Below are positions 37,362-45,106 of a stretch of 64,000 bases of DNA, in pieces. Both the position numbers and the translations under genes were made by a program. The DNA lies in assembly GCA_902599045.1 (NCBI GenBank), contig CACKEA010000004.1:62001-126000 (forward strand), read 5' to 3'. The notes below the pieces were generated by a model. The model was given only the letters and a program-made list of their open reading frames with translations. It was not told the origin of the DNA and made no database searches. The stretch comes from an uncultured Alphaproteobacteria bacterium (GTDB lineage Bacteria; Pseudomonadota; Alphaproteobacteria; HIMB59). How positions within the stretch are numbered: position 1 is the first letter of the stretch; every line of letters starts with the position of its first letter.

Positions 37362-38332
37362 TCAACTATACTTTTTAAAAAGTTGTTCAATATATTCTCG
37401 TATTCAATTAATGGAAAATCTTTTAAATCATCATACCCAAAATCTTTAACTTGAATAGACTGAGAGTAGCCAGGCCTTGAAAATTTTTTCTCATTAGTAA
37501 CACCAAATAGTTTTAAAGTTTTTACACCTGCAAATTCAAACATCCAGGCAGTACCGCCATCATTACATAATAAACAGCTCATTTTTTTTGCTAAATTCAT
37601 CGTGAAAGATATATCACTAGAAATTATTTGACCATTCTTCCATTCAGGACAAATAAATTTATTTTTAAGACAAACATCTAAAAAGGATTTCTCACTCGGA
37701 CCTAAAAAAAAATATACATTGTACTGTCTATCTCTAAGATTTTTTGCTATCTGCAAATAATTATCAAATTGCCACTGCCTAATAGGGTTTCCGGCACCTG
37801 GGGCGATAGCAATGTTCTTTTTCTTATCAGTGATAATGTCAACAATAAATTTACTATTAGGGACATGAATACTTGGTATCTTATCTATTACATCATCTTG
37901 AATAGTTGACAAAATATTAAAGTAAAATTGTTCTATATAAATATTTTTAAATTTCAAATTATTATTATTTTTAAAATCTGAAAATAAAAAATTAGCAGAT
38001 GCGCTAAAAAATTTTTTGTGGGGTATTTTTCTTAGATTCAATGTTCTTAACACAACTTTTTGTAAATCTATTATTAAATCAAATTTAACTCTTGGAATTT
38101 TATTGTTGCCTCTTAAAAGACTCAGAAGAGAGGAGTTAATTTCATTATTTTCAATAAATTCATGAATAATATCTTTAACTAATGGATTTAATTTATCTTT
38201 AAGAGTTGTTGTTTGACTTGTTGTGTAATAAATTATTGAATTAGGATAAGTATGTTTTATTTTTTGAAGAAATGTTATCTTTTGTAAGCCATCTCCTATT
38301 TTATCATTGAAACTGTAAATAAGAATTTTCAT
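37358..38332 (-). CDS. family 9 glycosyltransferase-like protein
   Basis: MKILIYSFNDKIGDGLQKITFL is a variant of the GT9 opening, and IAIAPGAGNPIRQW matches the start of the donor domain. CLLCNDGGTAWMFEFAGV corresponds to the conserved NDxGxxH-like C-terminal motif, but with Trp where most heptosyltransferases have His. Substrate specificity may therefore differ, or activity may be reduced. Length 324 aa. It overlaps rmuC by 4 bp, though rmuC is upstream and unrelated in function. Presumed role: surface glycan assembly. Confidence 0.7.
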   Translation of the reverse strand: MKILIYSFNDKIGDGLQKITFLQKIKHTYPNSIIYYTTSQTTTLKDKLNPLVKDIIHEFIENNEINSSLLSLLRGNNKIPRVKFDLIIDLQKVVLRTLNLRKIPHKKFFSASANFLFSDFKNNNNLKFKNIYIEQFYFNILSTIQDDVIDKIPSIHVPNSKFIVDIITDKKKNIAIAPGAGNPIRQWQFDNYLQIAKNLRDRQYNVYFFLGPSEKSFLDVCLKNKFICPEWKNGQIISSDISFTMNLAKKMSCLLCNDGGTAWMFEFAGVKTLKLFGVTNEKKFSRPGYSQSIQVKDFGYDDLKDFPLIEYENILNNFLKSIVD

Positions 38333-39291
38333 TCTTTAAAATCTAAGTCTATTTTTGTTTTAGCCCCTAACTCTTTCATCTTATGAGCTCTACTAAGCAA
38401 ACTTCCCTTACCGTCCTTAATATATTTTTTTGTTTGACTTATATTTTCTGCAGATTTAATCATATTAGACTCAGTTTTATCAAGTAAATTTATAGCCTTT
38501 GCAATTTGATCAAACATTCCACCTGCTATTTCAGCTACTTCTTTTGAATTTTTATTTTGTTTTTCTAATCTCCAAATACTCTCAACTAATTTCATACACA
38601 TAATTAAAGTTGACGGGCCAACTATAATGACTTGTTTTTGTTGAGCATAATTTGAAATACTCTGATCATATTTTTGAGCTGTTATTAGAGCAAATTCATG
38701 AGGCATAAAAATAAATACATAGTCAGGAGAGTTGACTTTTAAAAGATTAGTATAATCTTTTTTATGAATACTATTAATATGACTTTTCACAGAATTTATA
38801 AAATTTTTAATCGAGTTAACCTTAGATTGTTCATTATCTGTGTTTTGAAATTCATACCAATCTTTCATTGGTACCTTAGAATCAATGACAATATTTCTAT
38901 TTTCTGGCAAAAAAACTACAACATCTGGTCTGAATACCTGTCCATTTTCATTCTTATCTGTAAATTGAGTTTTATAGTCTCTGTCTTTAGTCATACCACA
39001 ATCTTCTAAAATATTTTCTAGGATAATTTCACCCATTTCTCCCATATCAGAAATATTTGAGGACATAGCATTAGACATCTTTTTTGTTAGGGTTCCAATC
39101 TCATCTATTTTTGAATTAACATATCCTGTTTGCTCCAAAGTTTTACTATACAAACTTTCTAAATTTTGGCTCATTTTTCTAATATCAACATCAAAACCAT
39201 TATTTGATTTATTAAACGTATTTTTAACAGTTATTAATAAAAGTATAATAACAATTACAAGAAAAATAATTATAATGATATCTGTGTTCAT
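38329..39291 (-). CDS. rmuC: RmuC-family DNA recombination protein
   Basis: Conserved protein thought to limit DNA inversion or rearrangement. The fold contains a PD-(D/E)XK nuclease-like core. One N-terminal membrane helix (residues 4-22, IIIIFLVIVIILLLITV) is followed by a short helical stretch and the RmuC domain. The domain shows GEMGEIILENILEDCGM, FRPDVVVFLPENRNIVIDSK and YVFIFMPHEFAL. At 320 aa it lacks most of the long coiled coil of the roughly 400-500 aa homologues. It sits 21 bp after a small unknown gene. Confidence 0.88.
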   Translation of the reverse strand: MNTDIIIIIFLVIVIILLLITVKNTFNKSNNGFDVDIRKMSQNLESLYSKTLEQTGYVNSKIDEIGTLTKKMSNAMSSNISDMGEMGEIILENILEDCGMTKDRDYKTQFTDKNENGQVFRPDVVVFLPENRNIVIDSKVPMKDWYEFQNTDNEQSKVNSIKNFINSVKSHINSIHKKDYTNLLKVNSPDYVFIFMPHEFALITAQKYDQSISNYAQQKQVIIVGPSTLIMCMKLVESIWRLEKQNKNSKEVAEIAGGMFDQIAKAINLLDKTESNMIKSAENISQTKKYIKDGKGSLLSRAHKMKELGAKTKIDLDFKE

Positions 39292-39312
39292 CTTTAAATA
39301 ATTTAATAACTT

Positions 39313-39687
39313 TTAAGAATGAATCTTATTTATTTTATCAAGACTTTTTTTTAAACTATTTTTTAAATCTTCTATTTTATGATCATCAAAAAGTTTTTTT
39401 TCTAAAAAGGTATTAAAATAAGTCTTTAACTCATTTGATAGTTTCTCAATTTTAACAAAATCATCAGGGATCTGATCTTTAAGTTTTAAAATTTCACTAT
39501 TAAATTCATTAAGAGCACTTTTAAAGTGATTGTCAGCAAACGTTTCTAATTTATTTTTAATTTTTTTATAATCAAAATTAGTATCTAACTTAGACTCCAA
39601 ATCATAAATCGCTAAATTAAAATAGTCGAACATTTGATAATATAAATCATATAGCTTTGAACTATTTATTATTCTTACAATATTCAT
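39313..39687 (-). CDS. hypothetical coiled-coil protein
   Basis: A 124-aa, highly charged, mostly helical protein with Lys/Glu/Asp heptad-like runs (about residues 35-115). It has no signal peptide or membrane segment, and I recognise no domain. It is transcribed with rmuC, 21 bp upstream of it, and is preceded by the terminator of the one-carbon operon. That makes it the first gene of the rmuC unit. Function unknown. Confidence 0.5.
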   Translation of the reverse strand: MNIVRIINSSKLYDLYYQMFDYFNLAIYDLESKLDTNFDYKKIKNKLETFADNHFKSALNEFNSEILKLKDQIPDDFVKIEKLSNELKTYFNTFLEKKLFDDHKIEDLKNSLKKSLDKINKIHS

Positions 39688-39719
39688 TTAATCTAGATTA
39701 TTACAGGAAATTTAAATTT

Positions 39720-39751
39720 CAAATATAAAAAGCCCAGTAAAAACTGGGCTT
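39720..39751 (-). terminator. Rho-independent terminator after the DmdA-like gene
   Basis: Read on the minus strand, a 9-bp stem (AAGCCCAGT/ACTGGGCTT, at 39743-39751 and 39730-39738) with a 4-nt loop is followed by TTTATATTT. It begins 12 bp after the DmdA-like stop and should end the one-carbon operon. Confidence 0.8.
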
Positions 39752-39763
39752 AAAAGGTTAATT

Positions 39764-41068
39764 TTAGTAAGCGGTATCTCTACCTTCGGATTTTGCGATC
39801 TCTCGAGCATTTGGATTAACAGACGGTCTAAAAGGTATTTCAACAATTTCCCCATCAACTGGTTGACCAGGTGTATCACAATATGCATCAGGTAAATGAA
39901 ATTTGAATTTGTTCCCAATATCTTTTTTTTCATACGGCACATATCCCATAGCAATATTAGTTTCTAATTCAGGAGAGTACCAAGGAGATGTTAAGTATCC
40001 AACTGGTGTATTACCATCTTCAGAAACTAGCCAAAAATCAGGTGCATATTCATCTATTGGTTTACCACCCAGAGCGAAGCCAACTAACTGATTGCTGTAA
40101 GGCTTTTCTCCAGCTTCCATTTTGGCTCTCATAGCTTCTAAAGCATCTTTACCTATATAATCATCAGTTTTTTTTCTTGGAATTTGATATCCTAGGTTGC
40201 ACTGGAATGGGTAAGTCTCTGAGTCAAGATCTTGACCCCAAGATAAAATTCCCGCAGCTATTCTTCTGTGGTGAGCAGGAGCGATTACTTTTAAATTATG
40301 TTTTTTACCTGCATCTAAAACTGCATACCACATATCATCAGCATATAGTGTTGCATTTTTGAGATAAATCTCATAACCCTTTTCACCTGTAAATCCTGTT
40401 TGAGAAATTATACAATTTCTTCCTCCTACTTTAGCTTCCATCAAACCATAATATGGAATATCTCTTACCGCTTCACCAACAAGATCTGCCATTAAATCAA
40501 CAGACTTAGGTCCTTGTATTTGAACAGGTGCAGCATCTATTTCATCAATAGTAACATTAAATTTTTTATCATGATTGACACCTTGAAGAAAAAACATGAT
40601 ATCGGAGTCAGATAAAGAAAACCAAAATTCATCCTCAGCAACTCTTAACAAAATAGGATCATTTAAAACCCCTCCCTTGCTATTACATAAAATAACATAC
40701 TTACCATTCATAACTTCAATTCTTGAAGCATCTCTTGTAATTACATAGTTTGTAAACTTTAGTGCGTCAGGACCTTTGACTCTAATTTGTCTTTCTACAG
40801 CAACATTCCACATGGTTACATGATTTACAAGTGCATCATACTCTACCATTGCACCACCATCCTCAGGCTTTACATATCCTCTAGGATGATACATTCGGTT
40901 ATAAACAGTACATCTCCAACATCCAGCCTCTACTGATAAATGCCAATAGGCAGACTTTCTTACTCTTGTTGATATCAACATTTGTTGTGGTGTTGGACCA
41001 GATTGTCTTAAATTATAAGGGACTTGTCTGTCTGACTGGTCCACTGTGCTTGGTTGTGTTAGCTTCAT
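39764..41068 (-). CDS. GcvT-family methyltransferase, DmdA-like
   Basis: A tetrahydrofolate-dependent demethylase of the glycine-cleavage T-protein fold. NVAVERQIRVKGPDALKF, NSKGGVLNDPILLRVAEDEFWFSLSDSD and IQGPKS closely follow the pattern of DMSP demethylase DmdA. SQTGFTGEKGYEIYL marks the THF-binding half. At 434 aa it is some 55-65 residues longer than typical DmdA, mostly at the N-terminus (SAYWHLSVEAGCWRCTVYNRM). Substrates could be DMSP or a methylated amine. Neighbouring metF-like and dimethylglycine dehydrogenase-like genes favour methyl transfer to THF. A GGAGGAT ribosome-binding site precedes the ATG. Family secure, substrate open. Confidence 0.75.
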   Translation of the reverse strand: MKLTQPSTVDQSDRQVPYNLRQSGPTPQQMLISTRVRKSAYWHLSVEAGCWRCTVYNRMYHPRGYVKPEDGGAMVEYDALVNHVTMWNVAVERQIRVKGPDALKFTNYVITRDASRIEVMNGKYVILCNSKGGVLNDPILLRVAEDEFWFSLSDSDIMFFLQGVNHDKKFNVTIDEIDAAPVQIQGPKSVDLMADLVGEAVRDIPYYGLMEAKVGGRNCIISQTGFTGEKGYEIYLKNATLYADDMWYAVLDAGKKHNLKVIAPAHHRRIAAGILSWGQDLDSETYPFQCNLGYQIPRKKTDDYIGKDALEAMRAKMEAGEKPYSNQLVGFALGGKPIDEYAPDFWLVSEDGNTPVGYLTSPWYSPELETNIAMGYVPYEKKDIGNKFKFHLPDAYCDTPGQPVDGEIVEIPFRPSVNPNAREIAKSEGRDTAY

Positions 41069-41146
41069 TTATCCTCCAGTAAAGCTATTGTAGCAATGGA
41101 AAAAAATTAATTTCTTTTTCTGATGTATGCAATCAAAATCGTATGG

Positions 41147-42028
41147 TTAAAAAATTTTTTTGTGGAGGACTATTTTACTATTATCAATTATAAATTCACC
41201 ACTTTGGACAGCATTTAACCATAAACAAGTTTTTTCAAACCCACCAAAAGGAAAACAGTGAAAGCTTTTTAGTGAGTTTTCACCCTGAGCAAAATTAGCT
41301 AATTCAATAAGCATATCATCATTAGATGTTTTCGTGAGAAGATCAGTCACTTTAGAGGAGTTTTTTTTTAGGAAATTTATTGAATTTCCTACCCCGCTCA
41401 TTATTCCAAAGTTTAGTAAGGTCTTAAATGATGCAGGACCAGGGAAACCAACTCTTACTGGTAAATTAATATTTTTAGCCTTTAAATCCTGACACCAGTC
41501 TATGAAAGGCGAGGCATTAAAAAAAAACTGTGTTACTAACTCTATATTTAAATTTTTATTTTGAGAAAGATCATACTTTTTATTTAAAAAGTTATTAATA
41601 GTTTCTTGATTTATATCGGGAGATCCCTCAGGATGTCCAGCAACACCAATCTCAGTAAAATCATTATCATTTAGCAAATCAGACTCTAATATTTCTAGAG
41701 AAGAGGAGATAGATCCATTTTGATTACCTCCACCTCCAATAACCAATATTTTTTTACTATCAGTTCTTTTTCTAAGTTCTTTTAAAAAACTTGAAACGTG
41801 TTCCAGGTCTTTCATTGTCCTTGCAGGTAAATGAGTAATGGGAACTAAATTTTGATTAGAAACAAATTCAACTGTTTCTAAAATATCTTTTTCAGTAGCG
41901 TCAGGAAGATAAGTAATATAAACATTATTTTTTTTATCTAGTGGAATTGAATTTAATTTATGTCTTACTTTTGGATTTAGTTCGACTGTAAAACCATTTA
42001 ATAAAGATACGATATTATCTTTGCTCAT
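41147..42028 (-). CDS. metF: methylenetetrahydrofolate reductase (MetF-like)
   Basis: Flavin-dependent (beta/alpha)8 enzyme that interconverts 5,10-methylene-THF and 5-methyl-THF. VYITYLPDATEKDI opens the core, ITHLPARTM contains the conserved His/Arg, and EIGVAGHPEGSPD, VTQFFF and VGFPGPAS are typical. Length 293 aa is normal. It lies 18 bp downstream of the dimethylglycine dehydrogenase-type gene, and the DmdA-like gene follows after 78 bp. Here it would process methyl or methylene THF made by those enzymes, rather than, or as well as, serving methionine synthesis. Confidence 0.85.
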   Translation of the reverse strand: MSKDNIVSLLNGFTVELNPKVRHKLNSIPLDKKNNVYITYLPDATEKDILETVEFVSNQNLVPITHLPARTMKDLEHVSSFLKELRKRTDSKKILVIGGGGNQNGSISSSLEILESDLLNDNDFTEIGVAGHPEGSPDINQETINNFLNKKYDLSQNKNLNIELVTQFFFNASPFIDWCQDLKAKNINLPVRVGFPGPASFKTLLNFGIMSGVGNSINFLKKNSSKVTDLLTKTSNDDMLIELANFAQGENSLKSFHCFPFGGFEKTCLWLNAVQSGEFIIDNSKIVLHKKIF

Positions 42029-42046
42029 AATTTTAAACTATAACAA

Positions 42047-44521
42047 TTATGACTTTAATCTATTATTTTCTGGGTCTAACAAAGGCTCTTGAGTTACTTT
42101 TAATGGATATCTTTTTCCAAAATATTCTAATTCTAAAGCTGTCCCATTTTCTGATAACTCTGACGGGAGGTAGCCGTAAACAATATGTTTATCTACAAAA
42201 TATCCATAATTAGTGCTTGTAACATAACCAACAGCCTTGCCGTTACTGTAAATAGGTTCTGTGCCTAAAGCCATACCCTCAGGGTCTTCTAAAATCATAC
42301 AAGTTAATTTTTTTTGAACTGGTTTTTCCTTAATTTTTTGTAAAGCAGACTTACCAATAAAGTCGTCATCTTTCTTTAACTTAACAGTGAAACCTAAACC
42401 AGACTCATAGGGATTATAATTTGTGTGAATATCTGAGCCAAGTGATCTATATCCTTTTTCTAATCTAAGAGACTCAAAGGCACCAGCTCCTGAGCAAATC
42501 ATATTAAATTCTCTTGAGGTTTCTCTGAGTTCATCCCATAAAGTTAAACCATATTCTGTAGGAGTGTAAATCTCCCATCCCAACTCACCTATATAAGATA
42601 TTCTTACCGCTACGCATGGAACGTTACTAATTGAAATCCTTTTTATACTAAAAAATGGGAAACCTTCATTTGAGACATCGTCATCATCACAAAGTTTTTG
42701 AAGAGCTAATCTAGAATTTGGACCCCACAAACCAATACCTGCATAAGCGGAAGTCCAATCAATGATTTGAACACTTCCATCATTAGGAGCATTAGAGCGA
42801 AGCCAATTAATATCAATCATACCATTTCCCGCTCCTGCTAGAACCCAAAATTTGTTTTCTTCTAATCGACTTATAGTAAGATCACTTTTAATTCCACCAT
42901 ACATATTGGAGATAACGCTATAGACAACTTTTCCAACAGGAACATCAATATTATTTGTACACACTTTTTGAAGTAACTTTAAGGCACCTTTACCACTTAC
43001 TTCAATCTTTACAAAACCAGTGATATCAAATTGAGCACCTGTTTGTCTTGTAACTAAATGTTCTGCTGCTTGAATTGGGGACCAATATTTTGCCGCCCAA
43101 CCAGTTCGATTAGGAAAGTTTTTTCCTTTCATTAAATCAGCATTAGCCTCATACCATTGCGGACGCTCCCATCCCATAGTTTCAAAAAAATAAGCTTTTT
43201 GGCCTTCTAATCTATTATAAAAAGGACTTCTCCTAAGTGGTCTTGGTTGCTCCATTTGTTGTAAGGGATGAATGATGTCGTAAACCTCTTTGTAATTTTG
43301 TTTTCCTCGTGCTCGCAAGTATTTTCTGACGTGATGGTGCTTATGGAAACGATTTATATCACCTTGACGAACGTCAAGTTCAGGTTCGCCATTGACAATC
43401 CATTCTGCCATTGCCTTTCCAACGCCGCCACTATGCGTAATCCAAACAGCATTTGCCGTCCACAAACCTTTTACTGAGGTTTCTCCCATCAAAGGATTAC
43501 CATCTGTCGTAAATGAAAACATCCCATTAATCTTTTTAGTTAATTTTTTCTCAGCAAATTTAGGAAATAGCCAATTAGACTCTTTGTGCGCCCCAGCAAA
43601 ATCATCAGGTCTGAAATCTACTAAAGAGGGCATCTCCTCTGCCTCTTCAGGTTTTTTTATATCTTCAGATTCTAAAATTCTTGGCTCATGTCTATAATTT
43701 CCAATTACATAAGAGTCATTCCATTGCCTGAAATAGAGACTGTAATCTTGGTGACGAACTAAGGCATGATCTACCAATGCTTCCTTGTGGTCAGCCTGAT
43801 ATTCTTTTAATTCTTCAAAAGGCTCAAGCCAAACCATTTGATGTTCACATGGTACCAGAGGTAAAGAGATATTTGCGAGTCTTCCCATTTTGGGCGCCCA
43901 AATTCCTGTTGAGACTAAAACAATATCGGCATCATAATCCCCATTTGAAGTCTGCACTCCTCGAATTTGATTATTAGAAATCTTAAAACCTTTAACAGCT
44001 GTATCACCTATAAATTCTCCAGCTTTTAAATCTGTTACATATTTTGCCATTGCTTTTACAGCTCTAACTGGTGCTGCAAGACCATCAGTAGGCACATAAT
44101 ATCCACCATGAATTTTTTCAGGATCAATATAAGGACTCATTTTTAAAACTTCATCTGGCGAAATAATTTTAGCATCTTGAAGTCCATAACTATGTGCAAT
44201 TCCAAGTTTTCTATATAAGTCCTCATGCCTCTCTTTAGATTTAGAGACCTCAATTCCTCCGACAGTGTGATAACAAGGTTTTCCATCAAAAGTTAGAGAT
44301 CTCAAAAGTTCAACAGTATACTGAGCAAATTTGCACATCATTCTAGATGGGTTAGTTTGAAATACACCACCTGGAGCATGACTAGTAGAACCTCCGGTTT
44401 CAAATAAAGGACCTTGATCAAGAATTACCATATCTTTCCAACCTAGTTGGGCTAAATGATATGCAGTGCTCGCACCAACTATCCCACTTCCAACAATAAT
44501 AATACTAGATTTTTTTGTCAT
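42047..44521 (-). CDS. dimethylglycine/sarcosine dehydrogenase-type FAD and GcvT fusion
   Basis: Demethylates N-methylated glycines and hands the one-carbon unit to THF. The N-terminal FAD domain (about residues 1-400) carries IIIVGSGIVGASTAYHLAQLG, SHAPGGVFQ and VWITHSGGVGKAMAEW. A C-terminal GcvT-like domain (about 430-815) has FESLRLEKGYRSLGSDI and SYIGELGWEIYTPTEYG. The size of 824 aa matches dimethylglycine dehydrogenase and sarcosine dehydrogenase. It is separated by 63 bp from soxG upstream. Exact choice of dimethylglycine or sarcosine cannot be made from sequence; with a sarcosine oxidase alongside, dimethylglycine is the better guess. Confidence 0.88.
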   Translation of the reverse strand: MTKKSSIIIVGSGIVGASTAYHLAQLGWKDMVILDQGPLFETGGSTSHAPGGVFQTNPSRMMCKFAQYTVELLRSLTFDGKPCYHTVGGIEVSKSKERHEDLYRKLGIAHSYGLQDAKIISPDEVLKMSPYIDPEKIHGGYYVPTDGLAAPVRAVKAMAKYVTDLKAGEFIGDTAVKGFKISNNQIRGVQTSNGDYDADIVLVSTGIWAPKMGRLANISLPLVPCEHQMVWLEPFEELKEYQADHKEALVDHALVRHQDYSLYFRQWNDSYVIGNYRHEPRILESEDIKKPEEAEEMPSLVDFRPDDFAGAHKESNWLFPKFAEKKLTKKINGMFSFTTDGNPLMGETSVKGLWTANAVWITHSGGVGKAMAEWIVNGEPELDVRQGDINRFHKHHHVRKYLRARGKQNYKEVYDIIHPLQQMEQPRPLRRSPFYNRLEGQKAYFFETMGWERPQWYEANADLMKGKNFPNRTGWAAKYWSPIQAAEHLVTRQTGAQFDITGFVKIEVSGKGALKLLQKVCTNNIDVPVGKVVYSVISNMYGGIKSDLTISRLEENKFWVLAGAGNGMIDINWLRSNAPNDGSVQIIDWTSAYAGIGLWGPNSRLALQKLCDDDDVSNEGFPFFSIKRISISNVPCVAVRISYIGELGWEIYTPTEYGLTLWDELRETSREFNMICSGAGAFESLRLEKGYRSLGSDIHTNYNPYESGLGFTVKLKKDDDFIGKSALQKIKEKPVQKKLTCMILEDPEGMALGTEPIYSNGKAVGYVTSTNYGYFVDKHIVYGYLPSELSENGTALELEYFGKRYPLKVTQEPLLDPENNRLKS

Positions 44522-44542
44522 CTTTATCCTTAGTACTTATCT

Positions 44543-44572
44543 AAACTAATCAGTTCCAAAATTTGATGTCAA
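44543..44572 (-). promoter_or_regulatory. possible promoter before the dimethylglycine dehydrogenase gene
   Basis: On the minus strand a perfect TTGACA (44567-44572) is followed after 18 bp by TAGTTT (44543-44548). The position, about 20 bp before the ATG, allows a separate transcript for the dehydrogenase, MetF-like and DmdA-like genes. The -10 match is poor. Confidence 0.3.
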
Positions 44573-44584
44573 TATGAAAAAAAG

Positions 44585-45106
44585 TTACAGATTAACCGCG
44601 TCAATTAGACGATCTTCTAGGTAATCACTAAATGATCTACCACAGCTTAAAAGTATTACGTTATCTAAATTAAAAATGGAACAATCAATTCTAGCCAATA
44701 AAGTTTGAGCAGCTGTAAGAGGTTTAAAGGATTTTTCACGAAAATCAAAATGTGTGAGTTTATTTAATATCATAGTAGCATTATCGCCACCAACTTGAAA
44801 AAATATTTGTGAGTCTGTCAGGTTAGTTGCCAAAATTGAACTAGATTTATTAAAAGTATCACAGAGTTTGTGAAATTTTTTTTGTTCAATATCTTTCTTA
44901 AAAACTAAATTCCATTGATCAAAAGACATTTTAGCGAAAATAAAATTATCATTGGTAACTATTCTCAAATTATCAGAGGGGGGAAGGAGTTTTAATGCCT
45001 TGTTCACAACACCGTTGAACTCTGAGTTACCAGAACTTCTTAAAACAATTTGTTGTGAGATAATTTTTTTAATTTCAATACCATTTGATCGAATTACATC
45101 CTTCAT
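44585..45106 (-). CDS. soxG: sarcosine oxidase gamma subunit
   Basis: Small subunit of heterotetrameric sarcosine oxidase. Members are poorly conserved; here LTDSQIFFQVGGDNATMILNKLTHFDF and CSIFNLDNVILLSCGRSFSDYLEDRLIDA match the family. LARIDC and a truncated T-protein fold are visible. Length 173 aa is normal. The start overlaps soxA by 4 bp. The call rests mainly on position at the end of soxBDAG and on the C-terminal signature. Confidence 0.85.
   Translation of the reverse strand: MKDVIRSNGIEIKKIISQQIVLRSSGNSEFNGVVNKALKLLPPSDNLRIVTNDNFIFAKMSFDQWNLVFKKDIEQKKFHKLCDTFNKSSSILATNLTDSQIFFQVGGDNATMILNKLTHFDFREKSFKPLTAAQTLLARIDCSIFNLDNVILLSCGRSFSDYLEDRLIDAVNL

Noticed and set aside
41069-41146. 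Glycine riboswitch before the DmdA-like gene
   Set aside because: The 78-bp gap is too short and lacks the paired conserved cores of a tandem glycine aptamer; only a GGAGGAT ribosome-binding site is clear.
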